Origin: Actinopolyspora alba
GTDB lineage: Bacteria > Actinomycetota > Actinomycetes > Mycobacteriales > Pseudonocardiaceae
NCBI RefSeq assembly: GCF_900112765.1
Contig: NZ_FOMZ01000010.1
Span: 1 to 64,000, forward strand
Length of the DNA stretch: 64,000 nucleotides
Reading direction: 5' to 3'
Shown here: positions 11,938 to 21,268 of the stretch, piece by piece
How positions within the stretch are numbered: the stretch's first letter is position 1
How the letters are laid out: each line of letters begins with the position of its first letter
The notes under the pieces: model-generated
Told to the model about the DNA's origin: nothing
What the model saw: only the letters and a program-made list of their open reading frames with translations
Databases searched by the model: none
Program-made: the position numbers and the translations under genes

Positions 11938-14604
11938 GTGCACGTACCCGGGCCGGACACTCGCGTGGTCGAGCTGCGGGTACACGGCGTCCTCGGGACG
12001 GAACCGCGGGACCTGACCGATTCGGTGGCTTCGGTGGACGTGGCAGGCGACGGCACCGGACGAATCGTCAGTCCCGCTGACCGACTGCTGCGCCCGATCC
12101 CGGGGCCAGACCTCACCGCGGGGGAACGAACCGTCCCCCGTTCGGTCGAGGGTTATGTCTGGGGCGGTATGACCTCCGGACGCGGCAAGGCACTGTGGGC
12201 ACTGCTGTTCCCGTTCGCGCTGGCGAACCTGGCGCACTGGATGCTGCCGCCGGTCGACCGGGACAGCCACTGGTCGCGCTCGCTGGGAGCGCTGCTCCGT
12301 GCTGGACTGCGCCTGGCGGGGCTGCTGCTGACGATGCTGTTCACCGCGCAGCTGACCGTGCTGAGCCTGGATCTGGTGGCGGCCCAGTGCCTGCGCGCGG
12401 GGACCGGGTGTCTGAGCGCCGTCCCCGACGAGCTGCGTGCGTTCGAACCGCTGCGTTCGGTCCCGGCCCTGCTCTTCGTGGTGGCCGCCGTGTTCGGCAT
12501 GTACCGCCTGTCCGCGATGTCCTGGCAGGTTCGGAACCCGAGCGGTTCCGGGGACGAGCACAGCGCGCAGGCACCGAGACTGCCGGGGGCCGGAGTGGTG
12601 CGCGATCCGAGCACTCCCGCCCTGCGGACGCTGCACGCGGTGGCCGCGCTGTGCACGGTGGTGCTGCTGGCTCTCGGCGGACCGACCGCCGCCACTGATC
12701 CACGCTGGGTGGCGGCAGCGGCCGTAACCGCGCTGTGCGTACTGGGAACGTTGCTGTTGGACGACCCGACCGGTTCGGGAGATTCCGAGAGCGGTTTCCG
12801 CCACTCCGTGCACCCGCTGGTGGGGCGCTACGCGCGAATCCTGCTGCTGGGCACGAGCGGGCTGCTGTTGCTGCTCACAGCGCTCTTCCCGACTCACCTG
12901 TCCGGCCCGCTCCCCGGCTCGGGACCGGTGACCGACTCGCTGACTCTCGGCCTGCTGGCACTGTGCGGCTGCATCGGGGCGCTGCTGCTACCAGCCGCGT
13001 TGCTGGCTCGTCGCTCGTGGCGTCGTCTCCCCTCCAGACTGCGCCCGTGGGCCGGTGGCTGGTTCGCCGCGCCGGTACTGCTGATCGCGTGCCTGCTCGG
13101 CGCGGGTTTCGGCGCGGGTCTGACGCTGAGTGCGCGGCAGGTGCTCGGTACGGATCTACTGCTACCGGCTTCCTACGACACCGTGACGCTGTTGTGGGGG
13201 GCGGCGACGGCCGCGCTCGTACTCGCGGGGCTCGTCGTGGTGCCGTGGGCGTGGTTGCGCTGGTGGCGGGCGATCCGCACGGACGGGGTCTCCCCCGAGG
13301 TGGAGCTGCTGCACGCCGGGCGCCCCGCGGATCAACGCAGCGCCGAACGCGCGTGGAAATGGGCCGAGCTGCAACGCCGCCACGGGCATCGGCTGGTGCT
13401 GCTGCTGGCGGGTGCCTTGACGGTGGGAGCGGCCCTGGCGCTGGTGCTGCGCCTCGGCGGTCCCGAACCTCCCTTCTGGGGACGTTGGTTGCTGCTGCTG
13501 GGCGTGGGAACGCTCGCTACCCTGGCGGCGACGCTGCTGCGAATGGTTCACCTGGCGGTGCGTCGTCCGAACGCGGGACGGCAGTTGAGTCTGCTGTGCG
13601 ATCTGACCCTGTTCTGGCCGCGGGATTCTCATCCGATCGTGCCGCCGTGCTACGCGCTGAAGGTAATCCCCGAACTGGTCGACCGGGCGTGTGAGCACTT
13701 GGCGGACCCGAACACCCGCGTGGTGCTCTCCGGCCACAGCCAGGGCAGCCTGCTCGCCTCCGTCGCCGCCGCCAGATTGCTCGGCAGGCTCGACGAACAG
13801 GACCACGAACGGATCGGCCTGGTCACGGCCGGTTCACAGTTGCAGTGGGCGTACGCTCGCGGATTTCCCGGCTTCCTCGGCCACGAGGCGCAGCGCTCCC
13901 TGGCGGGCTCGCTGGCCGGGCAGTGGCGCTCACTGTGCCGAGGGACTGATCCGATCGGTGGTGCGGTCGGGACGTGGAACCGGCAGGTCCACGACGGCAA
14001 GCTGCTGGGGGTGGGATTCCGCCCGGACGGCAGCGAGGGGCCGCTGCCCGCCGCCGCACGCGGTCCCACGGGTGCGCTGGTGCTCGGTAGCGATCACTGG
14101 TTGCCCGATCCGCAGCGCGGACCGTTCGAGCATCGACGTTGGACGGCCGGGTTGTCGCGGCACTCCGAGTACAGCGGCGACCCCGAGTGGGACAGGGCCG
14201 TGTCGATGGCGGCGGCCCTGGAGGTCCCGGCGCGTGGCACGAACCTCCCGCTGCGCACGACGATGGTCGACCCAGCGGGAAGCTCCCGGAACGGCAAGAC
14301 CCATCGCACGGACACCTCCGAGGACCGCGCGGCGAACCGTCCCACCGGTGGGTCTTCGACGAAGGTGGGCTCGCACCCCGTAACGGGTGGGGACACCGTC
14401 CGACGGGAGGAAGGGGTCGCCGCCGCGGCCACCGAGCTCACGGTGGAGGACGATCCGGACGGGCAGGAGGGTCACACCGCCGAAACCACCGGGACCGAAG
14501 AGCCCACTCGGCTCCCGCACACCGAACTTCCGGAGATCATCGACCTGCCCGGGATGACGCCGCCATGGGAACGCGGTCCCGCCCTGCGTCCGTCGAGCCA
14601 GTGA
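11938..14604 (+). CDS. Polytopic membrane protein with lipase-type serine hydrolase motif
   Basis: An 888-aa protein of unknown substrate. The N-terminus, RVVELRVHGVLGTEPRDL, is typical of an actinobacterial family of integral membrane proteins. About ten hydrophobic segments lie between residues 80 and 540. They are followed by a soluble domain with VVLSGHSQGSLLASVAAARLL, where Ser601 sits in the G-H-S-Q-G nucleophile elbow of alpha/beta hydrolases; GSDHWLPDP about 115 residues later could hold the catalytic His. The last ~150 residues are Thr/Gly/Pro/Glu-rich and probably disordered. Such an enzyme would act on lipid or acyl substrates at the membrane (inference). It is divergent from tmk and convergent with the APC transporter, with the repeat cluster at its 3' end. 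Confidence 0.75.
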   Translation: MHVPGPDTRVVELRVHGVLGTEPRDLTDSVASVDVAGDGTGRIVSPADRLLRPIPGPDLTAGERTVPRSVEGYVWGGMTSGRGKALWALLFPFALANLAHWMLPPVDRDSHWSRSLGALLRAGLRLAGLLLTMLFTAQLTVLSLDLVAAQCLRAGTGCLSAVPDELRAFEPLRSVPALLFVVAAVFGMYRLSAMSWQVRNPSGSGDEHSAQAPRLPGAGVVRDPSTPALRTLHAVAALCTVVLLALGGPTAATDPRWVAAAAVTALCVLGTLLLDDPTGSGDSESGFRHSVHPLVGRYARILLLGTSGLLLLLTALFPTHLSGPLPGSGPVTDSLTLGLLALCGCIGALLLPAALLARRSWRRLPSRLRPWAGGWFAAPVLLIACLLGAGFGAGLTLSARQVLGTDLLLPASYDTVTLLWGAATAALVLAGLVVVPWAWLRWWRAIRTDGVSPEVELLHAGRPADQRSAERAWKWAELQRRHGHRLVLLLAGALTVGAALALVLRLGGPEPPFWGRWLLLLGVGTLATLAATLLRMVHLAVRRPNAGRQLSLLCDLTLFWPRDSHPIVPPCYALKVIPELVDRACEHLADPNTRVVLSGHSQGSLLASVAAARLLGRLDEQDHERIGLVTAGSQLQWAYARGFPGFLGHEAQRSLAGSLAGQWRSLCRGTDPIGGAVGTWNRQVHDGKLLGVGFRPDGSEGPLPAAARGPTGALVLGSDHWLPDPQRGPFEHRRWTAGLSRHSEYSGDPEWDRAVSMAAALEVPARGTNLPLRTTMVDPAGSSRNGKTHRTDTSEDRAANRPTGGSSTKVGSHPVTGGDTVRREEGVAAAATELTVEDDPDGQEGHTAETTGTEEPTRLPHTELPEIIDLPGMTPPWERGPALRPSSQ

Positions 14605-14693
14605 GCCGAGCCGGTGAGCCGGTGAGCCGCGCTCGTCGATCAGCGGCCCGCTCGCGGAGCGATTACTGCCACGCCGTGGGCACGCCCCGCGTA

Positions 14694-14710
14694 CATTTCG
14701 CGGGAAATTG
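14694..14710. repeat. Degenerate palindrome copy
   Basis: CATTTCGCGGGAAATTG is a decayed version of the CGATTTC-N4-GAAATCG palindrome found nearby; the arms no longer pair fully. It lies 90 nt after the stop at 14604. Confidence 0.5.
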
Positions 14711-14745
14711 ACGGTGACCGGACGGCTACCCCACCACAGGTGCGG

Positions 14746-14763
14746 CGATTTCGCGAGAAATCG
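14746..14763. repeat. Dispersed 18-bp palindrome, copy 1
   Basis: CGATTTCGCGAGAAATCG, with 7-bp perfect arms and loop GCGA. Identical or near-identical copies occur at 22587, 31007, 35582, 36404 and 53063, all just downstream of stop codons. Function is unknown; a 3'-end hairpin is the simplest reading. Confidence 0.8.
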
Positions 14764-14793
14764 ACGTCCCAGCACGGCGGTGTGCCCCCGGAT

Positions 14794-14819
14794 CCGGCGA
14801 TTTCCCACGAAATCGCCGG
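14794..14819. repeat. Palindrome variant with 11-bp arms
   Basis: CCGGCGATTTC - CCAC - GAAATCGCCGG, a longer perfect version of the dispersed palindrome only 30 bp after copy 1. The arm core GATTTC/GAAATC is unchanged while the loop differs. Confidence 0.75.
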
Positions 14820-14893
14820 GACGCCAACACCGACGAGCGGCCGGGCTCCGACCACTCCCGCAGCTCGAGCTCCGACCACCCCCGCAGACCGCA

Positions 14894-15000
14894 CCACCGC
14901 GGGTTCTCACGGGTCGTCTCGCGAGGACAGCCTCGACGTGGCGTAGTAACTACTCGATGTCGAGGATCCCGCAGCGAGACGGCCCGTGAGGTTCCGCCAC
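14894..15000 (+). repeat. Nested-hairpin element, copy A
   Basis: About 107 bp with nested inverted repeats: CACGGG/CCCGTG (14908-14913 with 14983-14988), CGTCTCGC/GCGAGACG (14915-14922 with 14974-14981), CCTCGAC/GTCGAGG (14931-14937 with 14959-14965) and the apical GTAGT-A-ACTAC (14943-14953). It ends GAGGTTCCGCCAC like copies B and D. The same stems appear at 22407-22502 in the opposite orientation with compensatory base changes. Non-coding; function unknown. Confidence 0.75.
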
Positions 15001-15004
15001 GCAA

Positions 15005-15020
15005 CCAGCTCAGCAGCTGG
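15005..15020. terminator. Short hairpin downstream of the APC gene
   Basis: Perfect CCAGCT-CAGC-AGCTGG, 22 nt from the APC stop codon on the minus strand and at the edge of repeat copy A. No T-tract. Possible terminator for either convergent gene. Confidence 0.35.
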
Positions 15021-15041
15021 CACGGCCGACCTCTCCAAACG

Positions 15042-16550
15042 TCAGTCGGGGAGGTTGTCGGCCCTCTCCCGCTGCCCGAGCACCGAGTGGGTGCGGCTGT
15101 AAAGGGCGTAGATGATCACACCCGCGAGCATCCACACGAGGAACCTGATCCAGGTGAACGCGGTCAGGTTGATCATCAGCCACAGGCAGGCCAGCACCGC
15201 CAGGATCGGAACCGCCGGAACCAGTGGTGCGCGGAAGCCGCGTGGCAGGTCGGGACGCTTGCGACGCAGCACGATCACGCCGACCGAAACCAGCACGAAC
15301 GCGAACAGAGTACCGATGTTGACCATCTCGGCCAGGCTGGAGAACGAGAAGAAGCCGGAAGCGACGAACACCACCGCTCCCACCAGCACGGTGGTGCGCA
15401 CCGGAGTTCCGCGGTGCGGGTCGGTCTTGGCCAGGCCGCGAGGCAGCAGCCCGTCCCTGGCCATGGCGAACAGCACCCTGGTCTGGCCGAGAAGCAACAC
15501 CATCACCACGGTGATGAGACCGATCAGTGCTCCCACCGAGATCAGTGTGGCGGCCCAGTTCACGCCGTTGATCTCGAAAGCGGTCGCGAGGGTGGCGCTC
15601 TGCCCGTCGGGGCCGGTGGCCAGCTCGGTGTAGCGCACCATGCCGGTCAGCACGAGTGAGACTCCCACGTACAGCACGGTGGTGATCACCACCGAACCGA
15701 GGATGCCGCGCGGCGCGTTGCGCTGCGGATCGCGGGTCTCCTCCGCGGTAGTAGCCACCACGTCGAAGCCGATGAAGGCGAAGAACACCACCGAGGCCCC
15801 CGCCAGCAGCCCGTAGATGCCGAACGTGCTGGATTCACCCCCGAGCAGCAGCGAGAGCAGCGACTGGTGCAGGGCGGGACCGCCTTCGGACGTGCTTTGC
15901 CCCTCCGGGATGAACGGGGTGTAGTTGTCCGGTTTGATGTAGGCGATCCCGGCGATGATGATGAACAGCACCACCCCGACCTTGATGGCAGTGATCACCA
16001 TGCTGACCCGCGCCGAGAGCTTGGTTCCGGTGATCAGCACCGCGATCAGCACCGCGACGAGCAGCATGGCTCCCCAGTCGAACTGCAGCGGCCCCAGCGG
16101 GAGCTTGGTGTCCAGCGAGATCCCGATGCCGGACATGACCTGCTGCAGGTAGGACGACCAGCTCTTGGCGACGGCCGAAGCCGCGATGGAGAACTCCAGG
16201 ATCAGGTCCCAGCCGATTATCCAGGCTAAGAACTCGCCGAACGTGGCGTAGGAGTACGTGTAGGCGCTGCCTGCCACCGGAACGGTGGAGGCGAATTCGG
16301 CGTAGCACAGTGCCGCGAGGGCGCAGGCGATCGCGGCGAGCACGAAGGCGAGTGATACGGCGGGACCGGTGGTGTCACCCGCTACCTGTGCGGTGAGCGT
16401 GAAGATCCCCGCACCGATTACCACCGAAACACCGAAAACGATCAGATCCCAGGTACCGAGATTCTTCCGTAGTCTGGTGTCGGGTTCATCGGTGTCCAGG
16501 ATCGATTGTTCAACCGTTTTGGTCCGCCAGATTCCGTTTCCTGGCACCAC
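15042..16550 (-). CDS. APC-family cationic amino acid permease
   Basis: A 502-aa transporter with about 12-13 hydrophobic segments. The start of TM1, VFGVSVVIGAGIFTLTA, holds the G-A-G-I-F substrate-binding turn of APC permeases, and PVAGSAYTYSYATFGEF follows in TM3. The N-terminal WRTKTVEQSILDTDEPDTRLRK is nearly the same as in Rv3253c, the predicted cationic amino acid transporter at this point of the mycobacterial locus. Start is the GTG at 16550, with AGAGGAGG 3-4 nt upstream; a second GTG at 16547 gives better spacing. Substrate is probably lysine or arginine (family inference). Confidence 0.88.
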   Translation of the reverse strand: MVPGNGIWRTKTVEQSILDTDEPDTRLRKNLGTWDLIVFGVSVVIGAGIFTLTAQVAGDTTGPAVSLAFVLAAIACALAALCYAEFASTVPVAGSAYTYSYATFGEFLAWIIGWDLILEFSIAASAVAKSWSSYLQQVMSGIGISLDTKLPLGPLQFDWGAMLLVAVLIAVLITGTKLSARVSMVITAIKVGVVLFIIIAGIAYIKPDNYTPFIPEGQSTSEGGPALHQSLLSLLLGGESSTFGIYGLLAGASVVFFAFIGFDVVATTAEETRDPQRNAPRGILGSVVITTVLYVGVSLVLTGMVRYTELATGPDGQSATLATAFEINGVNWAATLISVGALIGLITVVMVLLLGQTRVLFAMARDGLLPRGLAKTDPHRGTPVRTTVLVGAVVFVASGFFSFSSLAEMVNIGTLFAFVLVSVGVIVLRRKRPDLPRGFRAPLVPAVPILAVLACLWLMINLTAFTWIRFLVWMLAGVIIYALYSRTHSVLGQRERADNLPD

Positions 16551-16919
16551 TGCCTCCTCTGATCATGCTTACTGGTGGCACCGCACGATAACGGGCGCGA
16601 GACCGTTGCCGATGGTGGTTGAGAGCACAATCTACTAACGAGCCGCCGAATCCGCGCGAATCGGGACCGCGAGGTCCGGAAAAGTTGCGCGACACCACTA
16701 ATTGCTCGTGAAAAATACTCTTTTAATGCGAGCACCGCTCCGCGAGACCGAGTTCTCCCGGAGCGTGAGTCGGCCCGAGTGCGATTCCGGCGTACCGCGA
16801 GACGGCGAGGCATGCGGTGCGGCCACTCGATGTCGGGCACCGCTGTCGAGAGCGGGCGGGAACGAACGGCGGCTCCGTCCGAACACGCCCGCCGGGACGA
16901 CCCCGGCTGAAAACCTCGG
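16551..16919. other. APC promoter region and manA downstream spacer
   Basis: 369 bp between manA (which ends at 16920 reading left) and the APC start. Around 16690-16735 it is locally AT-rich, which would suit a promoter, but no clear hexamer pair reads toward APC. Frames on both strands are Arg/Pro-rich and not credible as genes. Confidence 0.35.
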
Positions 16920-18203
16920 TCAGACAGCGCCGGGGGCCGCCCGGAACAGCTGCACCCCTTCGCCCGCCTCACCGAGCGGCTGCGCCAGCACACAGGGGTC
17001 CGAAGCAGCGAGCCAGACCGAGTCCCCGCGCGAGAGCTCCAGTTCGCGAGCGTTACCGGAGCCACCGCTGTGGCTGCCGTTCCCGTTGGTACCGACTCCC
17101 GCTGCGTAGGGGGACAACCTGACCTTGCCCTCGGTGCACAACAGGATCTGCGGTCCCGCGGAGTCGAGCAGGACGCCGGACCGGTCACCGTGACGCCATT
17201 CCACTCTGGACAGTTCGAACTCGTCGGCCTCGGTGCGGTATACCGTCAGATTGGTGTCGCGCCGTTCACCGTTGAGTATTCGCAGTTCACCGTTCTCGAA
17301 GTCGAGAACCCGCAGCAGTTCGGCCACGTCGACGTGCTTGGGGGTCAGGCCGCACCGAAGGATGTTGTCCGAATTGGCCAGTATCTCCACCCCGGTCCCG
17401 CGCAGATAGGCGTGCAGGTTCCCGGGTGCGAGATAGATGGCCTCCCCCGGACGCAGCACGATTCGGTTCAGCAGCAGACTCGCCAGCACCCCGGCGTCGT
17501 TCGGGTAGTCCTCGCCCAGTTCGAGAACCGTGCGGCACTCCTCGGTGAATTCACCCCCGGAACGCACGTGCTCGGCACACGCCCGCAACAGATCCGGCAT
17601 CAGCGCACGGAGGGTGTCCTCCGGAAGGGTGATCCACGTGGTGAACAACGCACGCAGCCCGTCCCGATCCGGCTGATCGGCCAACAGGCGGGTGTGCGCC
17701 CGCAGACTCGGCACGTCGAGCTGGTGCAGCAACCGAACGGTGGTTTCGGCGGCGCGGAATCCGGCGAGCGCGTGGAACTCGGTCAACGCACAGATCAACT
17801 CGGGTTTCGCGGTGGGATCCGGGTAGTTGCGGTCGGCGGCACCGCGCGGGACCCCGTCCGCCTCCTCCCGGGCGAACCCGTCGGCCGCCTGCTCGGCGGA
17901 GGGGTGGGCCTGCAGGCTCAACGGCTCGTCCGCGGCGAGCACCTTCATCAGGTAGGGCAGCCGATTGCCCCATATGTCGGTGCACGCCCGCCCCAGCTGA
18001 TGGGTCGGCTCCGCGTCCAACAAGCGCACCAGCGAAATCTCCGATCCGTCCTGACACAGCAACCGCGAGGAATCTCCGGGATGGGCACCCATCCAGAGTT
18101 CGGCTTCGGGATGTGGCGCGGGGACGGGACGGCCGAGTAGCTCCGCGATCGCGGTCCGGGACCCCCATGCATACGGGCGTACCGCGTTGCGCAGTAACTC
18201 CAC
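16920..18203 (-). CDS. manA: Mannose-6-phosphate isomerase
   Basis: A 427-aa type I phosphomannose isomerase that interconverts fructose-6-P and mannose-6-P, the entry step to GDP-mannose. Zinc-site residues are visible: Gln98 and His100 in LSLQAHPS, Glu in TAKPELICAL (about 134), and His in YLAPGNLHAYL in the cupin domain. The N-terminal RNAVRPYAWGSRTAIAELLG is diagnostic. A Gly/Ser/Asn-rich insert (about 370-385) interrupts the last beta domain. With the SIS protein and manB on the same strand it forms a mannose-supply group, matching Rv3255c-Rv3257c. Confidence 0.95.
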   Translation of the reverse strand: MELLRNAVRPYAWGSRTAIAELLGRPVPAPHPEAELWMGAHPGDSSRLLCQDGSEISLVRLLDAEPTHQLGRACTDIWGNRLPYLMKVLAADEPLSLQAHPSAEQAADGFAREEADGVPRGAADRNYPDPTAKPELICALTEFHALAGFRAAETTVRLLHQLDVPSLRAHTRLLADQPDRDGLRALFTTWITLPEDTLRALMPDLLRACAEHVRSGGEFTEECRTVLELGEDYPNDAGVLASLLLNRIVLRPGEAIYLAPGNLHAYLRGTGVEILANSDNILRCGLTPKHVDVAELLRVLDFENGELRILNGERRDTNLTVYRTEADEFELSRVEWRHGDRSGVLLDSAGPQILLCTEGKVRLSPYAAGVGTNGNGSHSGGSGNARELELSRGDSVWLAASDPCVLAQPLGEAGEGVQLFRAAPGAV

Positions 18204-18360
18204 AGTCGTTCTCGCTTCCTCGTCTAACCGCGTCTCCCCGACGGAACCGATACCGCCCGGCGGGAGTACAACGAATGGTGTCCCGCCCGCGCTTCGCAGG
18301 AGAACACCGGAAACTCCGTGCGAATCGGCCGGGGATGCGGGCGCCGAAGCACCCAGGTCC

Positions 18361-19440
18361 TCAGCGCGCCGCCGACACCGGTCTGTCGTCCCCGTTCAAC
18401 GAGTCCGAAGCCAACCCGATGTAGACCGCGGCCATGTCGAACCCGACGGCGAGGCACAGCGAACTCCGGACCCCGTCCCCCTGCTGGGACTCGTTCGGGG
18501 CGAGCACGTCGGCGCCGGGCAGTGCCGCTGTGGCGGTTCGCTCGGTGAACCGCGCCCGTTCACCGTCGCGGGTGCTCAGCAGCACGACGCGCCACCCGGC
18601 CGTGGTTTCCTCCGTGGGATCGGCGAACAGATCGGCCTCGCTGCCGACCGTCGCGGCGGCGCGGTACAACGCCGCACGATGCACCGACTGCTGATAGTCG
18701 GTGACATCGCACGGTATCCCCGCGTAACGCCCGAGCACGAAGGAGCCGTGCTCGGCGACCGCCGTGGACGGTCCGTCCACTCCCCACAGCAGCGGGATGC
18801 GGTCGGCCAGCCGCAACGCCAGTGTCTTGGCGGGATTCTCCGAGATCTCGTGTCGTGGGTGGGAACGCTCCGCCTGCTCGTCCAACGCGTCCGCCAACGC
18901 GTCGGTGTCGGTGTCGAGCAGTCCCAATGCCGTGAGAACCCTCACCCCCGCCGTGAAGGCGTGCGCGATGCTCAACGGCTCGGGCACCGGAATCCTGGGG
19001 GATATCGTTTTCGCCCGCCCCGCGGCGGCGGCCCCCACGGGGCCCTCGTCCGGAGCGGCGAGAATCACGCTCGCCCCGCGCCTGGTGGCCAGTTCCAGCG
19101 ACTCGGCCAGCGACGTGTCCCCACCGTCCGCTCCGTAGGCGAAGACCACGTCCAACGGACCGACCCAGGTGGGCACGACGTCGGTGGTCACCACGGGAAC
19201 CGGACAGGAGGAACCGAGCAGGGCCGCCAGCAACCGACACGTGGCGGGCCCGACACCGGATGTGGACAGCAGCACCAGAGCACGCGGTTTGTAACCGGCG
19301 AGGTCGTCCACACCCGCTTCCGAGGCGGCGGAGGCGGCCGCGCGAACCTGCGCGCCCCCCAGGGCGGCCATGCGGAGCAGACCCCCGGTGTCCAGCTCGA
19401 AGATTCGCCGCTGGTCATCGAGGACGCTGTCGTCCAACAC
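18361..19440 (-). CDS. TobH-like SIS-domain protein (Rv3256c family)
   Basis: A ~359-aa protein with a sugar isomerase (SIS) fold: YKPRALVLLSTSGVGPATCRLLAAL and VVFAYGADGGDTSLAESLELATRRGA resemble phosphoglucose/phosphomannose isomerase C-terminal domains. It sits between manA and manB exactly as Rv3256c does. A sugar-phosphate role in mannose metabolism is likely but unproven, and key catalytic residues of true isomerases are not evident to me. Start: GTG 19440 with GGGGAGG about 10 nt upstream; GTG 19449 overlaps the stop of the upstream Trm112-like gene and is an alternative. The two genes are surely co-translated. Confidence 0.82.
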   Translation of the reverse strand: MLDDSVLDDQRRIFELDTGGLLRMAALGGAQVRAAASAASEAGVDDLAGYKPRALVLLSTSGVGPATCRLLAALLGSSCPVPVVTTDVVPTWVGPLDVVFAYGADGGDTSLAESLELATRRGASVILAAPDEGPVGAAAAGRAKTISPRIPVPEPLSIAHAFTAGVRVLTALGLLDTDTDALADALDEQAERSHPRHEISENPAKTLALRLADRIPLLWGVDGPSTAVAEHGSFVLGRYAGIPCDVTDYQQSVHRAALYRAAATVGSEADLFADPTEETTAGWRVVLLSTRDGERARFTERTATAALPGADVLAPNESQQGDGVRSSLCLAVGFDMAAVYIGLASDSLNGDDRPVSAAR

Positions 19441-19445
19441 CGTCC

Positions 19446-19673
19446 TCACCCCTCCCCTGGCTCGTCGGGGGTGGGACCGGTTCCGGGGGCGGGAAGCGCC
19501 TCCTCCAGCAGGAGGACGGGAATTCCCTCCCGGACGGGGAAGCCGCGCCCGCAGGAGGTGCAGCTCAGGTATTCGGCGTCCGGATCGTCCGGCAGACCGT
19601 CCCGCAGCGGCGCGTGTCGGGGGCACGGGCACACCAGGATCTCCCGCAGTCGGGGATCGATCGCCACAGTCAC
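19446..19673 (-). CDS. Trm112-like small zinc protein
   Basis: A 75-aa protein of the Trm112/UPF0434 family. LREILVCPCPRHAPL and LSCTSCGRGFPVREGIPVLL give four Cys positions for a small zinc-binding beta fold, with the typical V-R-[ED]-G-I-P-V-L-L ending. Eukaryotic and archaeal relatives activate methyltransferases; the bacterial role is unclear. Its stop overlaps or touches the start of the SIS gene, and manB lies upstream. The ~20 C-terminal residues are Pro/Gly-rich. Confidence 0.85.
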   Translation of the reverse strand: MTVAIDPRLREILVCPCPRHAPLRDGLPDDPDAEYLSCTSCGRGFPVREGIPVLLLEEALPAPGTGPTPDEPGEG

Positions 19674-19778
19674 TCTTCCTCCCTGGAATCACACCGCACC
19701 ATCGCTCGGACGGTCCACAACCGGCCGGAACACCAAGACGCATCGGCCAAGACACCGCTCGTCCCGCCCGGGGCGGGA

Positions 19779-21128
19779 TTACTTCCGCAGTACAGTCAGC
19801 ACCTCGTCGCGCAACGCGACCATGCTCGTCGAGTCGCCACCCTCCACGTTCAATCGAAGGACCGGCTCGGTGTTGGACGGGCGAAGATTGAACCACGACC
19901 CGTCCGACAACTCCACGGTAAGCCCGTCGAGCTCGTCGATACGAGCACCGTTGCGGTTGCGAAACGTCTCGATCACCGCACGCATCCGGGCCGAGGGGTC
20001 GTCGACCGTCGAGTTGACCTCGCCGGAGGCCGCGTAACGGGTGTAGCTCGCCATCAGGTCCGCGAGAGAACCGGACTGGCCACCCAGCGCCGCCAACACG
20101 TGCAGTGCGGCCAGCATCCCCGAATCGGCGCGCCAGAAGTCGCGGAAGTAGTAGTGCGCCGAGTGCTCTCCACCGAAGATCGCGCCGGTCTCGGCCATGG
20201 TCTGCTTGATGAAGGAATGACCGACCCTGGTGCGTACGGGTTTGCCGCCCTGTTCGGTGACGATCTCGGGCACGGCCTTCGAGGTGATCAGGTTGTGGAT
20301 GACGGCGGCGCCGGGTTCCTTCGCCAGCTCCCGCGTGGCGACCAGAGCGGTGATCGCGCTGGGGGAGACCGGTTCACCCGCCGCGTCGACCACGAAGCAC
20401 CGGTCGGCGTCCCCGTCGAAGGCCAGACCCGCGTCCGCCCCGACCTCACGCACCTTGGCCTGGAGATCCACGAGGTTGGCGGGCTCCAGCGGATTCGCCT
20501 CGTGGTTGGGGAACGTGCCGTCGAGTTCGAAGTACATGGGCACGAGTTCGACGGGCAGACCGTCGAAAACGCTGGGGACGGTGTGTCCGGCCATGCCGTT
20601 GCCCGCGTCGACGACGATCTTCAGCGGTCGGATCGCGGTCAGGTCGACCAGTCCGCGCAGGTAGTGCGCGTACTCGCCGAGCATGTCGCGTTCGGTGACC
20701 GTGCCCTGCGCACCGAGGAACTCGGGCACGCCGTGCCCCACGAGCTCCTTGATCTCGGACAGCCCGCTGTCCTGCCCGACGGGGGCGGCTCCGGCACGGC
20801 ACAGCTTGATCCCGTTGTACTGGGCCGGGTTGTGGCTGGCCGTGAACATCGCTCCCGGAAGATCCAGCTGCCCCGAGGCGAAGTAGAGCATGTCGGTGCC
20901 GGCCAGACCGATGTGAATCACATCGATTCCCTGCCCGGTCACTCCCTCGGAGAACGCCGCCGCCAGCTCGGGAGAGGAATCCCGCATGTCGTGCCCCACC
21001 ACCACCGCGGGGCCACCGACCAGTCTCGTGAACGCGGCACCGACTTCGCGGGCCACATCCGTGTTCAGATCATCGCCCACCAAACCCCGGATGTCATACG
21101 CCTTGACGATCCCCGACAGGTCCCGCAC
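19779..21128 (-). CDS. manB: Phosphomannomutase/phosphoglucomutase
   Basis: A 449-aa alpha-D-phosphohexomutase converting mannose-6-P to mannose-1-P. The phosphoserine loop is MFTASHNPAQYNG with Ser98; the metal loop FDGDADRCFVVD lies near 235-245; GEHSAHYYFRDF is the sugar-binding loop of domain 3 and RPSNTEPVLRLNVE the phosphate-binding loop of domain 4. This is the full PMM/PGM set. It works between ManA and ManC (51009-52112) to make GDP-mannose for lipomannan and glycoprotein synthesis. Corresponds to Rv3257c. Confidence 0.96.
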   Translation of the reverse strand: MRDLSGIVKAYDIRGLVGDDLNTDVAREVGAAFTRLVGGPAVVVGHDMRDSSPELAAAFSEGVTGQGIDVIHIGLAGTDMLYFASGQLDLPGAMFTASHNPAQYNGIKLCRAGAAPVGQDSGLSEIKELVGHGVPEFLGAQGTVTERDMLGEYAHYLRGLVDLTAIRPLKIVVDAGNGMAGHTVPSVFDGLPVELVPMYFELDGTFPNHEANPLEPANLVDLQAKVREVGADAGLAFDGDADRCFVVDAAGEPVSPSAITALVATRELAKEPGAAVIHNLITSKAVPEIVTEQGGKPVRTRVGHSFIKQTMAETGAIFGGEHSAHYYFRDFWRADSGMLAALHVLAALGGQSGSLADLMASYTRYAASGEVNSTVDDPSARMRAVIETFRNRNGARIDELDGLTVELSDGSWFNLRPSNTEPVLRLNVEGGDSTSMVALRDEVLTVLRK

Positions 21129-21268
21129 GCTGCACTCTCCCGTAATGACGGCATCCTTTGCCTGCGTGCCGCAGCTTACCCGCGAACGGCTCGGCCGTGG
21201 TGTCCGCCGACTGCCATCGGGATTCAGCGGGAAAGACGAGAACGTGGCGACGACGAGCTCGCCGGGCG

